Shown in pieces: positions 63,923 through 64,000 of a stretch of DNA of 64,000 bases. The first letter of the stretch is position 1. Every line of letters starts with the position of its first letter. The notes under the pieces were generated by a model that ran no database searches, was not told the DNA's origin, and was given only the letters and a program-made list of their open reading frames with translations. Made by a program: the position numbers and the translations under genes. Source of the DNA: a virus; IMG/VR virus record IMGVR_UViG_3300028800_000092, positions 1 through 64,000 of that record. One strand, given 5' to 3'.

Positions 63923-64000
63923 CAACCTGTGCGCCAGATGCGCCGCAATTGCGCCACGATTCGATTCTAGCGCGTTTCGACTCGCCCGACGTGGTTTGGC

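Noticed and set aside
63924-64000. tRNA-like text on the minus strand near the right edge (GGCGCAATTGCGGCGCATCTGG)
   Set aside because: It resembles a D-arm, but I could not build anticodon, T- and acceptor arms, and the sequence is cut by the window edge. The repeats of TGCGCC explain much of the likeness.
1-64000. CRISPR array or insertion sequence
   Set aside because: I saw no regularly spaced direct repeats of 20 to 40 bases and no transposase-like protein.

Overview
The window is part of the genome of a tailed, podovirus-type phage, distantly related in gene content to phiEco32. The evidence is a terminase, portal, scaffold and capsid series followed by tail-nozzle and giant ejection proteins, a family A DNA polymerase, a phage-encoded ECF-like sigma factor, and the phiEco32-type COOH-NH2 (amido)ligase set. 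I see no integration module, no attachment sites and no host genes. Neither edge looks like a genome end, so the genome probably continues. The host is not encoded, but three virion-cluster proteins carry Sec signal peptides and one carries putative Ig repeats of the 'ASGGTPPYTW' style common in Acidobacteriota secreted proteins. A soil Gram-negative such as an acidobacterium is therefore my best inference, not an observation.

Layout. 1-283 is a regulatory leader with an operator-like array, a C-tract and a putative phage promoter. 299-33089 is one long plus-strand late region: small and large terminase, a glycosyltransferase, small head-associated proteins, portal, a histidine phosphatase, scaffold, major capsid protein, three proteins with signal peptides, tail adaptor and nozzle, a fibre tip, ejection proteins including a 2279-residue protein with a zincin motif, and a degenerate tyrosine-recombinase-like protein. 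It ends at a strong terminator (33110-33138). From 33158 to the right edge almost everything is on the minus strand. 33158-37155 holds nucleotide-metabolism genes, a phosphoesterase and a helicase-type ATPase. 37145-39622 is a uracil-DNA-glycosylase/exonuclease/polymerase fusion. 39.6-45.7 kb holds small proteins, an SSB-like protein, a Sak4-like ATPase and a RecB-like nuclease. 45.9-54.4 kb is a tightly coupled operon, most junctions overlapping stop to start, that carries two amidoligases, a class II glutamine amidotransferase, an ATP-grasp ligase, the sigma factor and many zinc-ribbon proteins. 54.6-64 kb holds a third amidoligase, a macrodomain protein and many very small proteins, separated by structured, apparently non-coding segments and tRNA-like sequences.

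How it may work together. The sigma factor probably recognises a 35-bp motif that I find three times with identical spacing (242-276 plus; 40990-41025 and 44484-44519 minus). One copy lies just upstream of the late region. A roughly 156-bp array of GTGACAC half-sites around a C-tract occurs twice in inverted orientation (56-211 and 45724-45879), each copy upstream of a transcription unit. The amidoligase, GATase and ATP-grasp set could make or attach amide- or peptide-linked groups using glutamine-derived ammonia. Its substrate is unknown.
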